This document shows, in pieces, positions 31,196 through 40,206 of a stretch of 42,267 nt of DNA. This DNA is from Actinomadura rubrisoli (GTDB taxonomy: Bacteria; Actinomycetota; Actinomycetes; Streptosporangiales; Streptosporangiaceae), in contig NZ_SMKU01000035.1 of the NCBI RefSeq assembly GCF_004349215.1, positions 802 to 43,068 on the forward strand, given 5' to 3'. Each line of letters starts with the position of its first letter. Within the stretch, counting starts at the first letter, position 1. The position numbers and the translations under genes were made by a program. The notes beneath the pieces are model-generated. The model did no database searches and was not told the DNA's origin. It saw only the letters and a list, made by a program, of their open reading frames with translations.

Positions 31196-33001
31196 GTGAT
31201 TTCCGCCCCGCGGCGGCGCCTGACGCCGCCGTGGTACGGCGCGGAGGCGAGACGCGCCCTCGCCGTCGGTCTCGCCGCGGCGGGAGTGGCGCTGGTCTCG
31301 GGCTGGCCGTACTGGCAGGAGCACCGGATCTCCGCCGCGGTCACGCTCACCAGCAGCGCCGCCATCGCGATCGAGGGCGTCCTGCTGGCGACCGGCGGCC
31401 GCACGCGGCCCACGGGCCGGCTGTTCGTGCTGGCGGCCTTCGCCTGGGCCCTGAACTGGCTGGCGAGCTGGGACGCGGGCCCCGGGCCGCTGCTGTCGCC
31501 GTACATGCAGGCCCAGTTCTACCTCGCGCTCGGCGCCGGCGTGCTGCTGTACCCGGGCGGGCGGCTGGAGTGCCTCGCCGACCGGATCTGGCTGATCGCG
31601 GCATGCATGATCCTCTGGGTGTGCCCGACGGCGCTCTGGGTCTTCTCCGAGCCGGAGTGGGCGGCGTTCCGGGGCAGGACGGTGTGGTGGCCCGCGCTGT
31701 ACCCCGACATGGAGGTGTTCCGGGTCGTCCTGAAGGCGTCCGCCGCGCTCTACCTGCTCCTGGCCCTGTCGTTCGTCGTCGTCCTGCTGCTCAGGCTGCC
31801 GAGGATGGGCCGGTTGAAGCGCGCCCTCACCCTGCCGGTGACCGGCGCCCTGACGTTCGTGGGCATCTCCGCCGCGCTGTCCCAGCGGCCGATCATGGAG
31901 GCGTCGGTCACGCTGGACGACCTGCTGAGGGTGTACGCGCTGCAGGGCGCGGTGGTGATCCTGGTCCCGCTCACCCTCCTGGCGTCCGGGGTGCGGATCC
32001 GCGTCGCCGAGCTGACGGTCGCGGGCCGGATGCTGCGGCTCACCGCGCCGGTGACGGTGGAGCGCGTCCGCGGCGCCCTGCGGGACGTCCTGCACGACCC
32101 CACGCTGGAGCTGTGGTTCTGGGCCCCGGTCGAGGGCGTCTACGTCGACACCGATGGACGTCCCGTGGCCGTCGACGACTCCGGGGGAGACCACGCCGAA
32201 GCGTGGGGAAACCCGGCCGGCGGGGACGCGGGCCGCTGGCGGCGCAAGGTGCTGACCGCCGCCGGCGACCCGCTGGCGATCGTGGAGCTGGGCGGCTCGC
32301 TGCGCGACCACGGCTCCCTGGTGGAGGCCGCGCTCGTCGCCGGCGGAAGGGCGCTGGAGACCGCGCGGCTCCAGGCGACCGTGCACGCCAACCTCGAACA
32401 GGTCCGCTCCGCCTATGAGCGCCTCGTCCGGGCCGAGGCCGTGGAGCGCGAGCGCCTCGCCCGCGACCTGCACGACGGCGCGCAGCAGCGGCTGCTGGCG
32501 CTCGGCGCGATGCTCGCGACCCTGGAGGCGGTCTCGGGCGAGGCCGCGGTGAAGGAGCACACGCGGACCTGCCGCCGCGAGCTGATGGCGGCGCTGGCCG
32601 AGCTGCGTTCGCTGGCCCGGGAGGTGCAGCCGGCGCTGCTCGTCCAGGACGGCCTCGGCCCCGCGCTGGAGGTGGTCGCCGAGCGGATCGGCACCCGCAT
32701 CCGGCTGGACGTGGAGCCGCGGCGCTATTCCCGGGAGATCGAGTCGACGCTTTACGCGGTGCTGTGCGAGGCGCTGTCGTACGCTGTCGACCGCGCGCGT
32801 GCGACCAGCGTGTCCGTGCGGGTCCGTCCCGACGGGCGCGAGCTGGTCGTGGAGGTCAGCGACGACGGCGGGAGCCCCGGCGATCCCGCCGCCGAGCTGG
32901 CCGGCCTGTCCGGCCGGATCAGGGCGCTGCGCGGCCACGTGCACGTCGACGGCGATCCCGACCGGGGCACGACGGTAAGGATGGTCCTGCCATGCGAGTA
33001 G
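31196..33001 (+). CDS. Sensor kinase A: phospho-acceptor His present, ATP-binding site degenerate
   Basis: The protein is 601 aa from GTG 31196. The start is chosen by alignment with the paralogue at 33997 (both follow a GAAAGG-like site and a GTG run); ATG 31178 and GTG 31193 are alternatives. About eight membrane segments fill residues 15-260, followed by a linker domain (LWFWAPVEGVYVDTDGRPV), a coiled region and the HisKA_3 motif RDLHDGAQQRL with His426. In the ATPase domain the N-box Asn is replaced by Tyr529 (CEALSYAVDRA, against EAVTNAVKHA in the paralogue), and the G-box GGGLSGL is reduced to AELAGLSG. It should accept phosphate but bind ATP poorly. It overlaps the regulator gene by 10 bp. 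Confidence 0.9.
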   Translation: MISAPRRRLTPPWYGAEARRALAVGLAAAGVALVSGWPYWQEHRISAAVTLTSSAAIAIEGVLLATGGRTRPTGRLFVLAAFAWALNWLASWDAGPGPLLSPYMQAQFYLALGAGVLLYPGGRLECLADRIWLIAACMILWVCPTALWVFSEPEWAAFRGRTVWWPALYPDMEVFRVVLKASAALYLLLALSFVVVLLLRLPRMGRLKRALTLPVTGALTFVGISAALSQRPIMEASVTLDDLLRVYALQGAVVILVPLTLLASGVRIRVAELTVAGRMLRLTAPVTVERVRGALRDVLHDPTLELWFWAPVEGVYVDTDGRPVAVDDSGGDHAEAWGNPAGGDAGRWRRKVLTAAGDPLAIVELGGSLRDHGSLVEAALVAGGRALETARLQATVHANLEQVRSAYERLVRAEAVERERLARDLHDGAQQRLLALGAMLATLEAVSGEAAVKEHTRTCRRELMAALAELRSLAREVQPALLVQDGLGPALEVVAERIGTRIRLDVEPRRYSREIESTLYAVLCEALSYAVDRARATSVSVRVRPDGRELVVEVSDDGGSPGDPAAELAGLSGRIRALRGHVHVDGDPDRGTTVRMVLPCE

Positions 33002-33666
33002 CCGTGGCCGAGGACAGCGGGATCTTCCGGCAGGCGCTGGTCACCCTGCTCACCACGGTCGGCATCGAGGTCGTGGTCTCCGCCGCGTCCGGCGAGGAGC
33101 TGCTGGCCCGCGTGGCCGACGACCCGCCCGACGTGGCGATCCTCGACCTGCACATGCCGCCCACCTACACCAACGAGGGCGTCGTCGCCGCCCGGCGGCT
33201 CCTGCGCCTGCACGGCGGCCTCGGCGTGCTCGTCCTCTCGGCCTTCAACGAGACGCCGCAGGCGATGGAGCTGTTCCGCGACCAGCCGCGCGGCGTCGGG
33301 TACCTGCTGAAGGACCACGTCACCGACGTCGACAACCTGCGCTCGGCGCTGGAGCGGGTGATGCGCGGCGAGGTCGTCATCGACCCGGACGTGGTCAGCC
33401 GGCTCGTCGAGGCCCGGCACCACGAGCAGGAGCTGGCGCGGCTGTCGGACCGCGAGCGGGAGGTCCTCGCGCTGATGGCCGAGGGCCACTCCAACGCGGG
33501 CATCGGCAAGCGGCTGCACCTGTCCGCGCGGACGGTCGAGGACCACGTACGCGCGATCTTCACCAAGCTCGGGATCACCTCGTCCAGCGGGCCGTCCGGC
33601 CCGCAGGACAGCAACAAGCGGGTGCTGGCGGTGCTGACCTGGCTGCGGGCCGCCGAGACGCGCTGA
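32992..33666 (+). CDS. NarL/LuxR-family response regulator shared by the two kinases
   Basis: The protein is 224 aa from ATG 32992, inside the end of kinase A. The receiver is complete: VAEDSG, phospho-acceptor Asp in AILDLHMPP, Ser in VLVLSAFNE, Lys in YLLKDHVTD. The LuxR helix-turn-helix follows (LSDREREVLALMAEGHSNAGIGKRL, ARTVEDHVRAIFTKLG). Its position between two paralogous kinases, with no other regulator nearby, makes it their common output. About 330 bases separate it from kinase B, so kinase B may have its own promoter. Confidence 0.94.
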   Translation: MRVAVAEDSGIFRQALVTLLTTVGIEVVVSAASGEELLARVADDPPDVAILDLHMPPTYTNEGVVAARRLLRLHGGLGVLVLSAFNETPQAMELFRDQPRGVGYLLKDHVTDVDNLRSALERVMRGEVVIDPDVVSRLVEARHHEQELARLSDREREVLALMAEGHSNAGIGKRLHLSARTVEDHVRAIFTKLGITSSSGPSGPQDSNKRVLAVLTWLRAAETR

Positions 33667-33996
33667 TCCGTCCTGGACGGGCCGGGTCCGTGCCGGCGCG
33701 GCGCGGTCTGTACTGGATGGTTCGTCCCATATGTCCCGCGCATCAATCGGGTAACGGGCCCTCGCGCTGACCGGCGCTGTGGGGAAGACTGACGGTGCGA
33801 GTCCGGTCGCGTTGCGTGATCCCGGTGGCGGCCCTCGTGCGCCACCGGGACGTGTCACGGATCCGCGCCTCAGGTCCGTGCCCAAGGTCTTCCGGCGCTC
33901 CCCATCCTCCCGTCGCCGCGACCCTCGGCACATCCGGGAAAACCCGTTGTCCGGCCGGTGGTTTCCCGGTACGGCCGGTCACGAAAAGGGGTGGTG
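33667..33996 (+). promoter_or_regulatory. Upstream region of kinase B, with conserved element copy 2
   Basis: These 330 bases contain no credible gene. The element GCGCATCAATCGGGTAACG at 33738-33756 matches the one upstream of kinase A. Just before the start, AAAAGGG at 33984-33990 is a plausible ribosome-binding site for GTG 33997. The arrangement suggests that kinase B is transcribed independently but with control similar to kinase A. Confidence 0.55.
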
Positions 33997-35778
33997 GTGA
34001 GGTCCGTTCGCTGGCGGACGCCGCTGTGGTTCGGCACGCCGGTCCGCCTCGCCGTCGGCGCCGGCGCGGCGGTGGCCGCGGCGACGCTGGGGTGCGGCTG
34101 GCCGTACTGGCGCGGTCATCCCGTCGCCGCGGCGGTCACGCTGCTCGCCTGCGGCGCGTTCGCCGTCGCCGGCGGCGTGCTGGCCGCCGGGCGGCCCCGG
34201 CGGCCCGGGCACCGGTCCGGCGCGGCGTTCCTCGCCGCCTCCGTCGCCTGGGCGATCACCTGGGTGGGGAGCTGGAACACGGGCGCGGCGCCGCTCGTGT
34301 CGGTCTTCGCGCAGTCGCTGTTCTACCTGACGGCCGGGGTGGGCGTCGTGCTGTACCCGTCAGGACGGCTGGAGCGCCTCACCGAGCGGCTGTGGCTCGG
34401 CGCCCTCGCCGTCATCCTGATCGGCGGCCAGGCACTGCTCTGCGCCACGTCCCATCCTGGGTGGAACGGCTTCGCCGCCTCGGTGGCGTGGCCGACCGTG
34501 TTCCCCGACCGGACGCTCTTCGACGGCGTCCAGCGCGTCTCGACGGTCCTGCACGCGATGCTCGTCGCCGCCCTGGTGGCCATCCTGGCGGCCCGGCTGC
34601 CGCGCACGAGCCGCCTGGAGCACCGGTTCACCGTGCCGGTCGCCGTCGCCATGATGGTCGGCGCCGCCGGCGCGGTCGCGAGCCAGGGCTCGCTGGTCCG
34701 CGCCGACCTGCGGCTGGACGACGTGCTCGGCGTGTACCTGGTCCAGGGCGTCTTCGCCACCGTCCTGCCGCTGGTGTTCCTGGCCACCGCCCTGCGCGGG
34801 CGGCTGGCCGAGCTGACCGTCGCCGAGCGGATGCAGCGCCTCACCGAGCCGGTGTCGATCGAGAAGGTGCGGGACGCCCTGCGCGGCGTGCTGCGCGACG
34901 CCACCCTCGACCTGTGGTTCTGGATCCCGGCCGACGAGACCTACGTGGACGTCGCCGGCCGCCCCGTCGACGACGCCTCGCGGCCGGCCGGCCCGGACCG
35001 CTGGCGGCACGAGGTGCGCACGTCCGGCGGGGAGCCCCTGGCCACCGTGGAGCTCGCCGCCGCGCTCCGCGGCCACGAGCCGCTGGTCGACGCGGCGCTG
35101 GCGGCGGGCGGCCGGGCCCTGGAGACCGCGCAGCTCCACGCGACCGCGCAGGCCCACCTGGAGCGGGCCCGCGCCGCGCGCGAGCGCCTCGTCCGCGTGC
35201 AGGCCGCCGAGCGCGAGCGGCTCGCGGCCGACCTGCAGCGCAGCGCGCAGCGGCGGCTGCGCGCCCTGGAGACGATGCTGGAGGCGCTGGAGTCGTCGGC
35301 GGCCGAGCCGTCCGCCCGCGACCAGGCGGCCGGCTGCCGCCGCGAGCTCGCCGAGGCGGTGGCCGAGCTGGACGACCTGGCGCGGGGCGTGCACCCGGCG
35401 ATCCTCGCCGACGCGGGCCTCGGCCCGGCGCTGGGGCTGGTCGCCGCGCGCTCGGCGGTGCCCGTCCGCCTCGACCTGCCCGACCGGCGGTTCCCGCCCG
35501 AGATCGAGTCAACGCTGTACTTCGCACTCTGCGAGGCGGTCACCAACGCCGTCAAGCACGCCCGCGCCGGGTCCATCGAGCTCAGCGTCCGGACGGGCCC
35601 GGACGGCGTCGTCGCCGAGGTCCGCGACGACGGCGCCGGCGGCGCCGCCCCCGTCACGGGCGGCGGCCTGTCCGGCCTCACCGACCGTGTCGGCGCCCTC
35701 CGCGGCCGCGTGGACATCGACAGCCCGGCCGGAGCCGGGACGAGGGTCACCATCACCCTCCCCGCCCCCGCCGGGTGA
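33997..35778 (+). CDS. Sensor kinase B: ATP-binding site intact, phospho-acceptor His replaced by Gln
   Basis: The protein is 593 aa from GTG 33997; in-frame GTGs at 33991 and 33994 are alternatives. It is colinear with kinase A: membrane segments in residues 15-250 (GCGWPYWRGHPVAAAVTLL, VVLYPSGRLERLTERLWLG), linker LWFWIPADETYVDVAGRPV, coiled region, and ATPase domain with N-box EAVTNAVKHA (Asn517), RDDGAGG and GGGLSGLTDRVGAL. The HisKA_3 motif, RDLHDGAQQRL in kinase A, reads ADLQRSAQRRL: His is Gln414 (CAG) and the DG pair is lost. It cannot autophosphorylate in the usual way but could phosphorylate kinase A in a heterodimer. Its 3' end overlaps the convergent EamA reading frame. Confidence 0.9.
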   Translation: MRSVRWRTPLWFGTPVRLAVGAGAAVAAATLGCGWPYWRGHPVAAAVTLLACGAFAVAGGVLAAGRPRRPGHRSGAAFLAASVAWAITWVGSWNTGAAPLVSVFAQSLFYLTAGVGVVLYPSGRLERLTERLWLGALAVILIGGQALLCATSHPGWNGFAASVAWPTVFPDRTLFDGVQRVSTVLHAMLVAALVAILAARLPRTSRLEHRFTVPVAVAMMVGAAGAVASQGSLVRADLRLDDVLGVYLVQGVFATVLPLVFLATALRGRLAELTVAERMQRLTEPVSIEKVRDALRGVLRDATLDLWFWIPADETYVDVAGRPVDDASRPAGPDRWRHEVRTSGGEPLATVELAAALRGHEPLVDAALAAGGRALETAQLHATAQAHLERARAARERLVRVQAAERERLAADLQRSAQRRLRALETMLEALESSAAEPSARDQAAGCRRELAEAVAELDDLARGVHPAILADAGLGPALGLVAARSAVPVRLDLPDRRFPPEIESTLYFALCEAVTNAVKHARAGSIELSVRTGPDGVVAEVRDDGAGGAAPVTGGGLSGLTDRVGALRGRVDIDSPAGAGTRVTITLPAPAG

Positions 35779-36615
35779 CGCCGCCGTCCGCAGCGCGGCC
35801 GCCGCGGCGCCCGCGGACGCGGCGGAGACGCACGCGATGGCGAGCCAGGACGGCCACGCCAGGTGCTCCCCGAGCAGGACGAGCCCGGCGACCGCGCCCG
35901 CCGCGGGTTCCAGGCTCACCATCACCGCGACCACGCGCTCGGGCAGCCGGCGCAGCGCGGCCATATCGAGCGACCACGGCACGACGGCCGAGAGCAGGGC
36001 GACGCCGAGCCCGGCCACCAGCACGTGCGGGCGCGGCACGGCGTCTCCGGCGGTCGGCGCGAAGGGGAGGACGAGCAGCGCCGCGACGAGTACGGCCCAG
36101 GCCAGCGGCGCACCGCCGGCGGCGCTCGCTCCGGCGCGCTTGTTCAGCACGAGGTAGGCCGCCATGCACGCGCCGGAGCCCAGGGCGAGCGCCGCGCCCG
36201 CGAGCGGGACGGGGGATCCCAGCGGGTCGGAGAGCAGGAACACGCCCGTCCCGGCGAGCGCCGCCCACAGCAGGTCGGCCGGGCGCCGCGCCTTCGCCAG
36301 CGCGAGCGCCAGGGGGCCGAGGAACTGGAACGCCGAGGCGATCCCGACCGGCAGGCGGTCCATCGCCGGGTAGATGAGCTGCATCCCGGCGATGGCGGCG
36401 CCCAGGGCCGCGATCAGGCCGAGCGACTCGCGGCGGGGCGGCCGGGGACGCCAGATGAGCAGGAGGGCCAGCGCCGTGAACGCCAGGCGCAGCGCGACCA
36501 CGCCCGCCGGGCCGGCCGCCGAGGACAACCCCTTCCCGCAGGCCATCCCCGCCTGCACCGACACCACGCTGCCGAGGACCAGCAGCGGGGCGGGGACCGT
36601 GGATCTGATCGTCAT
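35509..36615 (-). CDS. EamA/RhtA-type drug/metabolite transporter
   Basis: The reading frame gives 368 aa from ATG 36615. About ten hydrophobic segments cover residues 5-280 in two EamA halves, including LRLAFTALALLLIW, AFQFLGPLALALA and VVPWSLDMAALRRLPERVVAVMVSLEPAAGA, the last close to RhtA (threonine/homoserine exporter) proteins. The recognisable protein ends near residue 280, at about 35785. The remaining 90 residues run antisense through the 3' end of kinase B and look like read-through, so a 270-bp convergent overlap exists or the true stop was lost. It is divergent from a LysR gene that probably controls it. The substrate may be an amino acid or toxic metabolite. Confidence 0.85.
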   Translation of the reverse strand: MTIRSTVPAPLLVLGSVVSVQAGMACGKGLSSAAGPAGVVALRLAFTALALLLIWRPRPPRRESLGLIAALGAAIAGMQLIYPAMDRLPVGIASAFQFLGPLALALAKARRPADLLWAALAGTGVFLLSDPLGSPVPLAGAALALGSGACMAAYLVLNKRAGASAAGGAPLAWAVLVAALLVLPFAPTAGDAVPRPHVLVAGLGVALLSAVVPWSLDMAALRRLPERVVAVMVSLEPAAGAVAGLVLLGEHLAWPSWLAIACVSAASAGAAAAALRTAASPGGGGEGDGDPRPGSGRAVDVHAAAEGADTVGEAGQAAARDGGGAAGAVVADLGDDAVRARPDAELDGPGAGVLDGVGDRLAECEVQR

Positions 36616-36688
36616 GCGGCCAGTCTGGGATCGGCCGACCATTCGGGTCCATCGAAAGATTTCGCACACTATCGTGTTGAATGGACAC
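36616..36688. promoter_or_regulatory. LysR-type divergent control region
   Basis: CGAAAGATTTCG at 36653-36664 is a 12-bp dyad. GTCCAT at 36647-36652 and ATGGAC at 36681-36686 form a wider inverted pair around it. TATCGT at 36670-36675 could be the -10 element for the LysR gene. The layout, between a LysR gene and a divergent transporter, is classic for LysR autoregulation. Confidence 0.5.
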
Positions 36689-37594
36689 ATGATCGACCCT
36701 CGACTGCAGACGCTCCGCGTCCTGCGCGAGCGCGGCACGGTGACCGCCGCCGCCGAGGCCCTGCACCTCACCCCCTCGACGGTGTCGCAGCAGCTCCGCC
36801 AGCTCGCGCGCGACCTCGGCGTCGACCTGCTGGAGGCGCAGGGCCGGCGGGTGCGGCTGACCGCGGCGGCGCACACGGTGCTGCGCCACGCCGACGTCCT
36901 GTACGCGCAGTGGGAGTGCGCCCGCGCGGACCTGGCCGACCACCGGGCGGGGATATCCGGGCAGGTGCGGTTCATCAGCGTGTCCAGCGCCCTGGCCGCG
37001 CTCGTGGCCCCGGCCGCCGCCCGGCTGCGCGCCGAGCACCCGTGCCTGGCCGTCCACATGAGCGAGAAGGACAGCGACGACGCCGCCCACCTGCTCCTCG
37101 CCCGGCACGCCGACATCGCCGTGGTCATCCCGAGCGAGCGGACGCCCGCGCCGGACGACGCGCGCTTCGGCCAGTGGCCGGTGCTCGACGAGCCGCAGGA
37201 CCTGCTCGTCCCGGCGGGGCATCCGCTCGCCGCCGCCGGGACGGCCCGCCTCGCCGACGCGGCGGAGGAGTCCTGGATCGGCTCGCCGGACCGCTCCGAC
37301 CAGCACCGGCTCCTGCTCGCCTCGTGCGCCGCCGGCGGCTACGCGCCCCATATCGCCCACGAGGCCAACGAGTGGTTCGCCGTCTCGGCGCTGGTCGCGC
37401 GCGGATTCGGCGTCGCCCTGATCCCCCGGCTGGCGCCGCTGCCGCCGGCGGACGAGGTCGTCCGCGTCCCGCTGCGGGGCGAGGTGGTGCCGAGGCGCCG
37501 CGTCATCGCCTGCGTCCGCCGCGGCAGCGAGGACCAGCCGCCCATCGCCCGCGCCCTCGAAGCGCTCCAGGACGCCGCCCGCGAACGCGCCTGA
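36689..37594 (+). CDS. LysR-family transcriptional regulator
   Basis: The protein is 301 aa from ATG 36689. The N-terminal helix-turn-helix is LRVLRERGTVTAAAEALHLTPSTVSQQLRQLARDLGVDLLE. The C-terminal periplasmic-binding-like effector domain includes GQVRFISVSSALAALVAPAAARL and ALVARGFGVALIPRL. An upstream ATG at 36681 is out of frame. The family usually activates a divergent target, here the EamA exporter, in response to a small ligand that the exporter may remove. Confidence 0.94.
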   Translation: MIDPRLQTLRVLRERGTVTAAAEALHLTPSTVSQQLRQLARDLGVDLLEAQGRRVRLTAAAHTVLRHADVLYAQWECARADLADHRAGISGQVRFISVSSALAALVAPAAARLRAEHPCLAVHMSEKDSDDAAHLLLARHADIAVVIPSERTPAPDDARFGQWPVLDEPQDLLVPAGHPLAAAGTARLADAAEESWIGSPDRSDQHRLLLASCAAGGYAPHIAHEANEWFAVSALVARGFGVALIPRLAPLPPADEVVRVPLRGEVVPRRRVIACVRRGSEDQPPIARALEALQDAARERA

Positions 37595-37625
37595 CCGCCG
37601 CCCTCGCGCGTGGACGGGGGCGGGA

Positions 37626-39263
37626 TCAGCCGATGTCGCGGCGGCGGAAGGCGGCCAGGCCCGCCGCCGCGACGGCCAGCGCGACGGCCGTCAGCGCGAC
37701 GAGCGGCAGCGCGCTGAACGTGCCGCCCGGCACCTTCGGCGTGTGCGTGAACGGCGAGACGTCCAGGACGGCCTGGGGCAGGTCGAGCAGCGGCCCCACC
37801 TGGCCGAGGAGCAGGCAGACCGCCAGCACGCCCCAGCCCGCCTGCGTGAGGCGCGGCAGGAGGCCGAACAGCAGGACGGTCACCGCGGCGACGACCCACA
37901 CCGAGGGCAGCTGCGCGAGCCCGGCGCCCAGCAGCCGGAGGAACTGCCCGCCCAGGTCGTCCGAGCGCAGGCCGTGCACGAACCCGATGGCGACGCCGGC
38001 CAGGGTGAGCAGGACGGCCGTGCCCGCGACCGTGACGGCGAGCTGGGCGAGGGCCCAGCGCACCCGTCCGACCGCGGTGGCGAGCACCGGCTCCAGCCGC
38101 TGCTCGGCCTCCTCGGCCCGCATCCTCAGCACGCCCTGCACCGCGTAGGTGGCGGCGAGCAGCGCCATCAGGCCCATGGCGGTGGCGAGGAACGCGTCCG
38201 TGATGTCCTGCTGCCCGCCCATCTCGCGGATGCTCTTCGCCGTCGAGTCGCTGTCGCCCACCAGGTCGCCCACGCCGTCCGCGACCCCGCCGATGGCCAG
38301 GCCGTACACCAGGAACCCGGCCGCCCAGCCGGTGAGGGCGCCGCGCTGGAGCCGCCACGACAGGGCGAGGGGGCTCCGCAGCGACGGCGCGGCCCGGTCC
38401 GGGCCGAGCGAGGGCGCCAGGATCCCGGCGCCCAGGTCGCGGCGCTCGGTCAGCGCGTACGCGGCGGCGGCCAGGACCACGAACGCGGCCAGGGGCAGCA
38501 GCAGGACGGCCCACTGCTCGTCCGCGCAGGGCCGCACCCGCTGCGCCCACCCGATCGGCGACAGCCACGACAGCCACCGCGCCGATCCGACGTCGGCCAG
38601 GCCGCGGACGAGGAAGGCCGTGCCGAGGACGGCGAACGCCAGCCCGTTGGCGAGCCGGGACGTCTCGGCGAGCTGCGCGGTGACCGCCGCGACCCCCGAG
38701 AACACCAGCCCGGCCCCGAGCAGGGACAGGCCGTAGGCGGCCGCCCCGGCCGCCGGGACCCCGAAGGCGATCATCACGGCGGCCGTCACGGCGGCGATGG
38801 CCGCCGCGGCCGTCCCGGCCACCAGCAGCGCGGCGGTCAGCGGCGCGCGGCGCCCGACGACGGCGGAGCCGACCAGTTCCAGCCGCCCGGTCTCCTCCTC
38901 GGCGCGCGTGTGGCGGACCACGAGCAGGACGCACATGATGGAGGTCAGCGCGGCGCCCGTCGCGCCGACCCGCCAGGCGCTGAGCCCGCCCACGGTGTGG
39001 TCGTTGAGGACCGGCCCGTACATCGCCTTCGCGGACGGGTTGTCGTTGATCCCGCGCGCGAACTTGGCGAGCGCCGCCGGAGAGTCGTAGGTGTTGTCGA
39101 AGCTGTAGACGGTGCTGGCGACCAGCGCGGTCAGCGCGTAGATCCAGGCCGGCACCATGATCCGGTCGCGGCGCAGCCCCATCTTCAGCAGCAGCCCGGT
39201 CCCGGCCAGCCGGTCGCCGCGCACGCCGGCCGGTGCCGCCGGCCGCAGGGTGGCCGTGGTCAT
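37626..39263 (-). CDS. ABC-2-type exporter permease (polyketide antibiotic exporter-like)
   Basis: The protein is 545 aa with about twelve hydrophobic segments in two similar halves, each opening with a segment after a basic stretch ([24 protein letters not shown] and [22 protein letters not shown]). Motifs such as [22 protein letters not shown] and [21 protein letters not shown] mark the two halves as an internal duplication, as in putative exporters of polyketide antibiotics. It overlaps the ATPase gene by ATGA. It presumably exports a hydrophobic compound or drug, but the substrate is unknown. Confidence 0.92.
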   Translation of the reverse strand: MTTATLRPAAPAGVRGDRLAGTGLLLKMGLRRDRIMVPAWIYALTALVASTVYSFDNTYDSPAALAKFARGINDNPSAKAMYGPVLNDHTVGGLSAWRVGATGAALTSIMCVLLVVRHTRAEEETGRLELVGSAVVGRRAPLTAALLVAGTAAAAIAAVTAAVMIAFGVPAAGAAAYGLSLLGAGLVFSGVAAVTAQLAETSRLANGLAFAVLGTAFLVRGLADVGSARWLSWLSPIGWAQRVRPCADEQWAVLLLPLAAFVVLAAAAYALTERRDLGAGILAPSLGPDRAAPSLRSPLALSWRLQRGALTGWAAGFLVYGLAIGGVADGVGDLVGDSDSTAKSIREMGGQQDITDAFLATAMGLMALLAATYAVQGVLRMRAEEAEQRLEPVLATAVGRVRWALAQLAVTVAGTAVLLTLAGVAIGFVHGLRSDDLGGQFLRLLGAGLAQLPSVWVVAAVTVLLFGLLPRLTQAGWGVLAVCLLLGQVGPLLDLPQAVLDVSPFTHTPKVPGGTFSALPLVALTAVALAVAAAGLAAFRRRDIG

Positions 39264-40189
39264 GACGCCTCCGCGTCGGTGAGGTCGTCCTGGTAGTGGC
39301 GCAGGAACAGCTCTTCCAGGGTGGGCGGCCTGCTGGTCAGGCTCCGCACCCCGGCCCGGGTCAGCTGCCGCAGCGCCGTGTCGAGATGCGCGGTGTCGAC
39401 CTCGAATCTGACCCTGTCGCCGTCCACTTGGAGGTCGTGGACGCCGGGTAGGGCGGCGATTCCGTCGGGTGGTGTGGCGAGTTCGGCGTTGATGGAGGTG
39501 CGGGTGAGGTGGCGTAGGTCGTTGAGTGTTCCGGTTTCGGCGGTGCGGCCTTTGCGGATGATGGTGATGCGGTCGCAGAGGGCTTCGACTTCGCTGAGGA
39601 TGTGGCTGGACAGCAGGATGGTGCGTCCGTTGTGTTTTTCTTCGTGGATGGTTTCGCGGAAGGCCTCTTCCATGAGGGGGTCCAGGCCGGTGGTGGGTTC
39701 GTCGAGGATGAGGAGTTCGGCGTCGGAGGCGAGGGCGGCGATGAGGGCGACTTTTTGGCGGTTGCCTTTGGAGTAGGCGCGGCCTTTCTTTTTGGGGTCG
39801 AGGTCGAAGCGGTGCAGGAGTTGGGTGCGGCGGTCGGGGTCGGGGCGGTTGGTGGTGCCGTCTGTGGGGTTGCCGTGTAGGCGGGTGAGGAGGTCGATGA
39901 CCTCGCCGCCGGTGAGGTTGGGCCAGAGGGTGACGTCGCCGGGGACGTAGGCCAGGCGGCGGTGCAGGGTGGTGGCGTGGTGCCAGGGGTCGCCGTCCAG
40001 GAGGCGGGTGGTGCCGGTGTCGGCGCGGATGAGGCCGAGCAGGATGCGGATGGTGGTGGATTTCCCGGCGCCGTTGGGGCCGAGGAAGCCGTGTACCTCG
40101 CCGGTCCGCACGGTCAGGTCCAGGCCGTCGAGCGCGCGCGTCCGGCCGAACGTCTTCACCAGGCCGGACACCGAGATGGCGGTTTGCAT
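39260..40189 (-). CDS. ABC exporter ATP-binding protein (DrrA-like), mosaic codon usage
   Basis: The protein is 309 aa. Walker A is [11 protein letters not shown]-loop region [13 protein letters not shown], signature YSKGNRQKV (the LSxGQ motif altered to YSKGN, common in this subfamily), Walker [14 protein letters not shown] and H-loop [14 protein letters not shown]. The C-terminal 80 residues are the usual exporter extension. It drives the permease encoded next. Codons in the middle (about 39430-40080) favour GAA, AAA, AAC, GGA and CTA, unlike both ends of the gene and all neighbours, which favour GAG, AAG and CTG. That points to gene conversion or transfer of the core. Confidence 0.94.
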   Translation of the reverse strand: MQTAISVSGLVKTFGRTRALDGLDLTVRTGEVHGFLGPNGAGKSTTIRILLGLIRADTGTTRLLDGDPWHHATTLHRRLAYVPGDVTLWPNLTGGEVIDLLTRLHGNPTDGTTNRPDPDRRTQLLHRFDLDPKKKGRAYSKGNRQKVALIAALASDAELLILDEPTTGLDPLMEEAFRETIHEEKHNGRTILLSSHILSEVEALCDRITIIRKGRTAETGTLNDLRHLTRTSINAELATPPDGIAALPGVHDLQVDGDRVRFEVDTAHLDTALRQLTRAGVRSLTSRPPTLEELFLRHYQDDLTDAEAS

Positions 40190-40206
40190 GCTTTGGAAAC
40201 TACACT

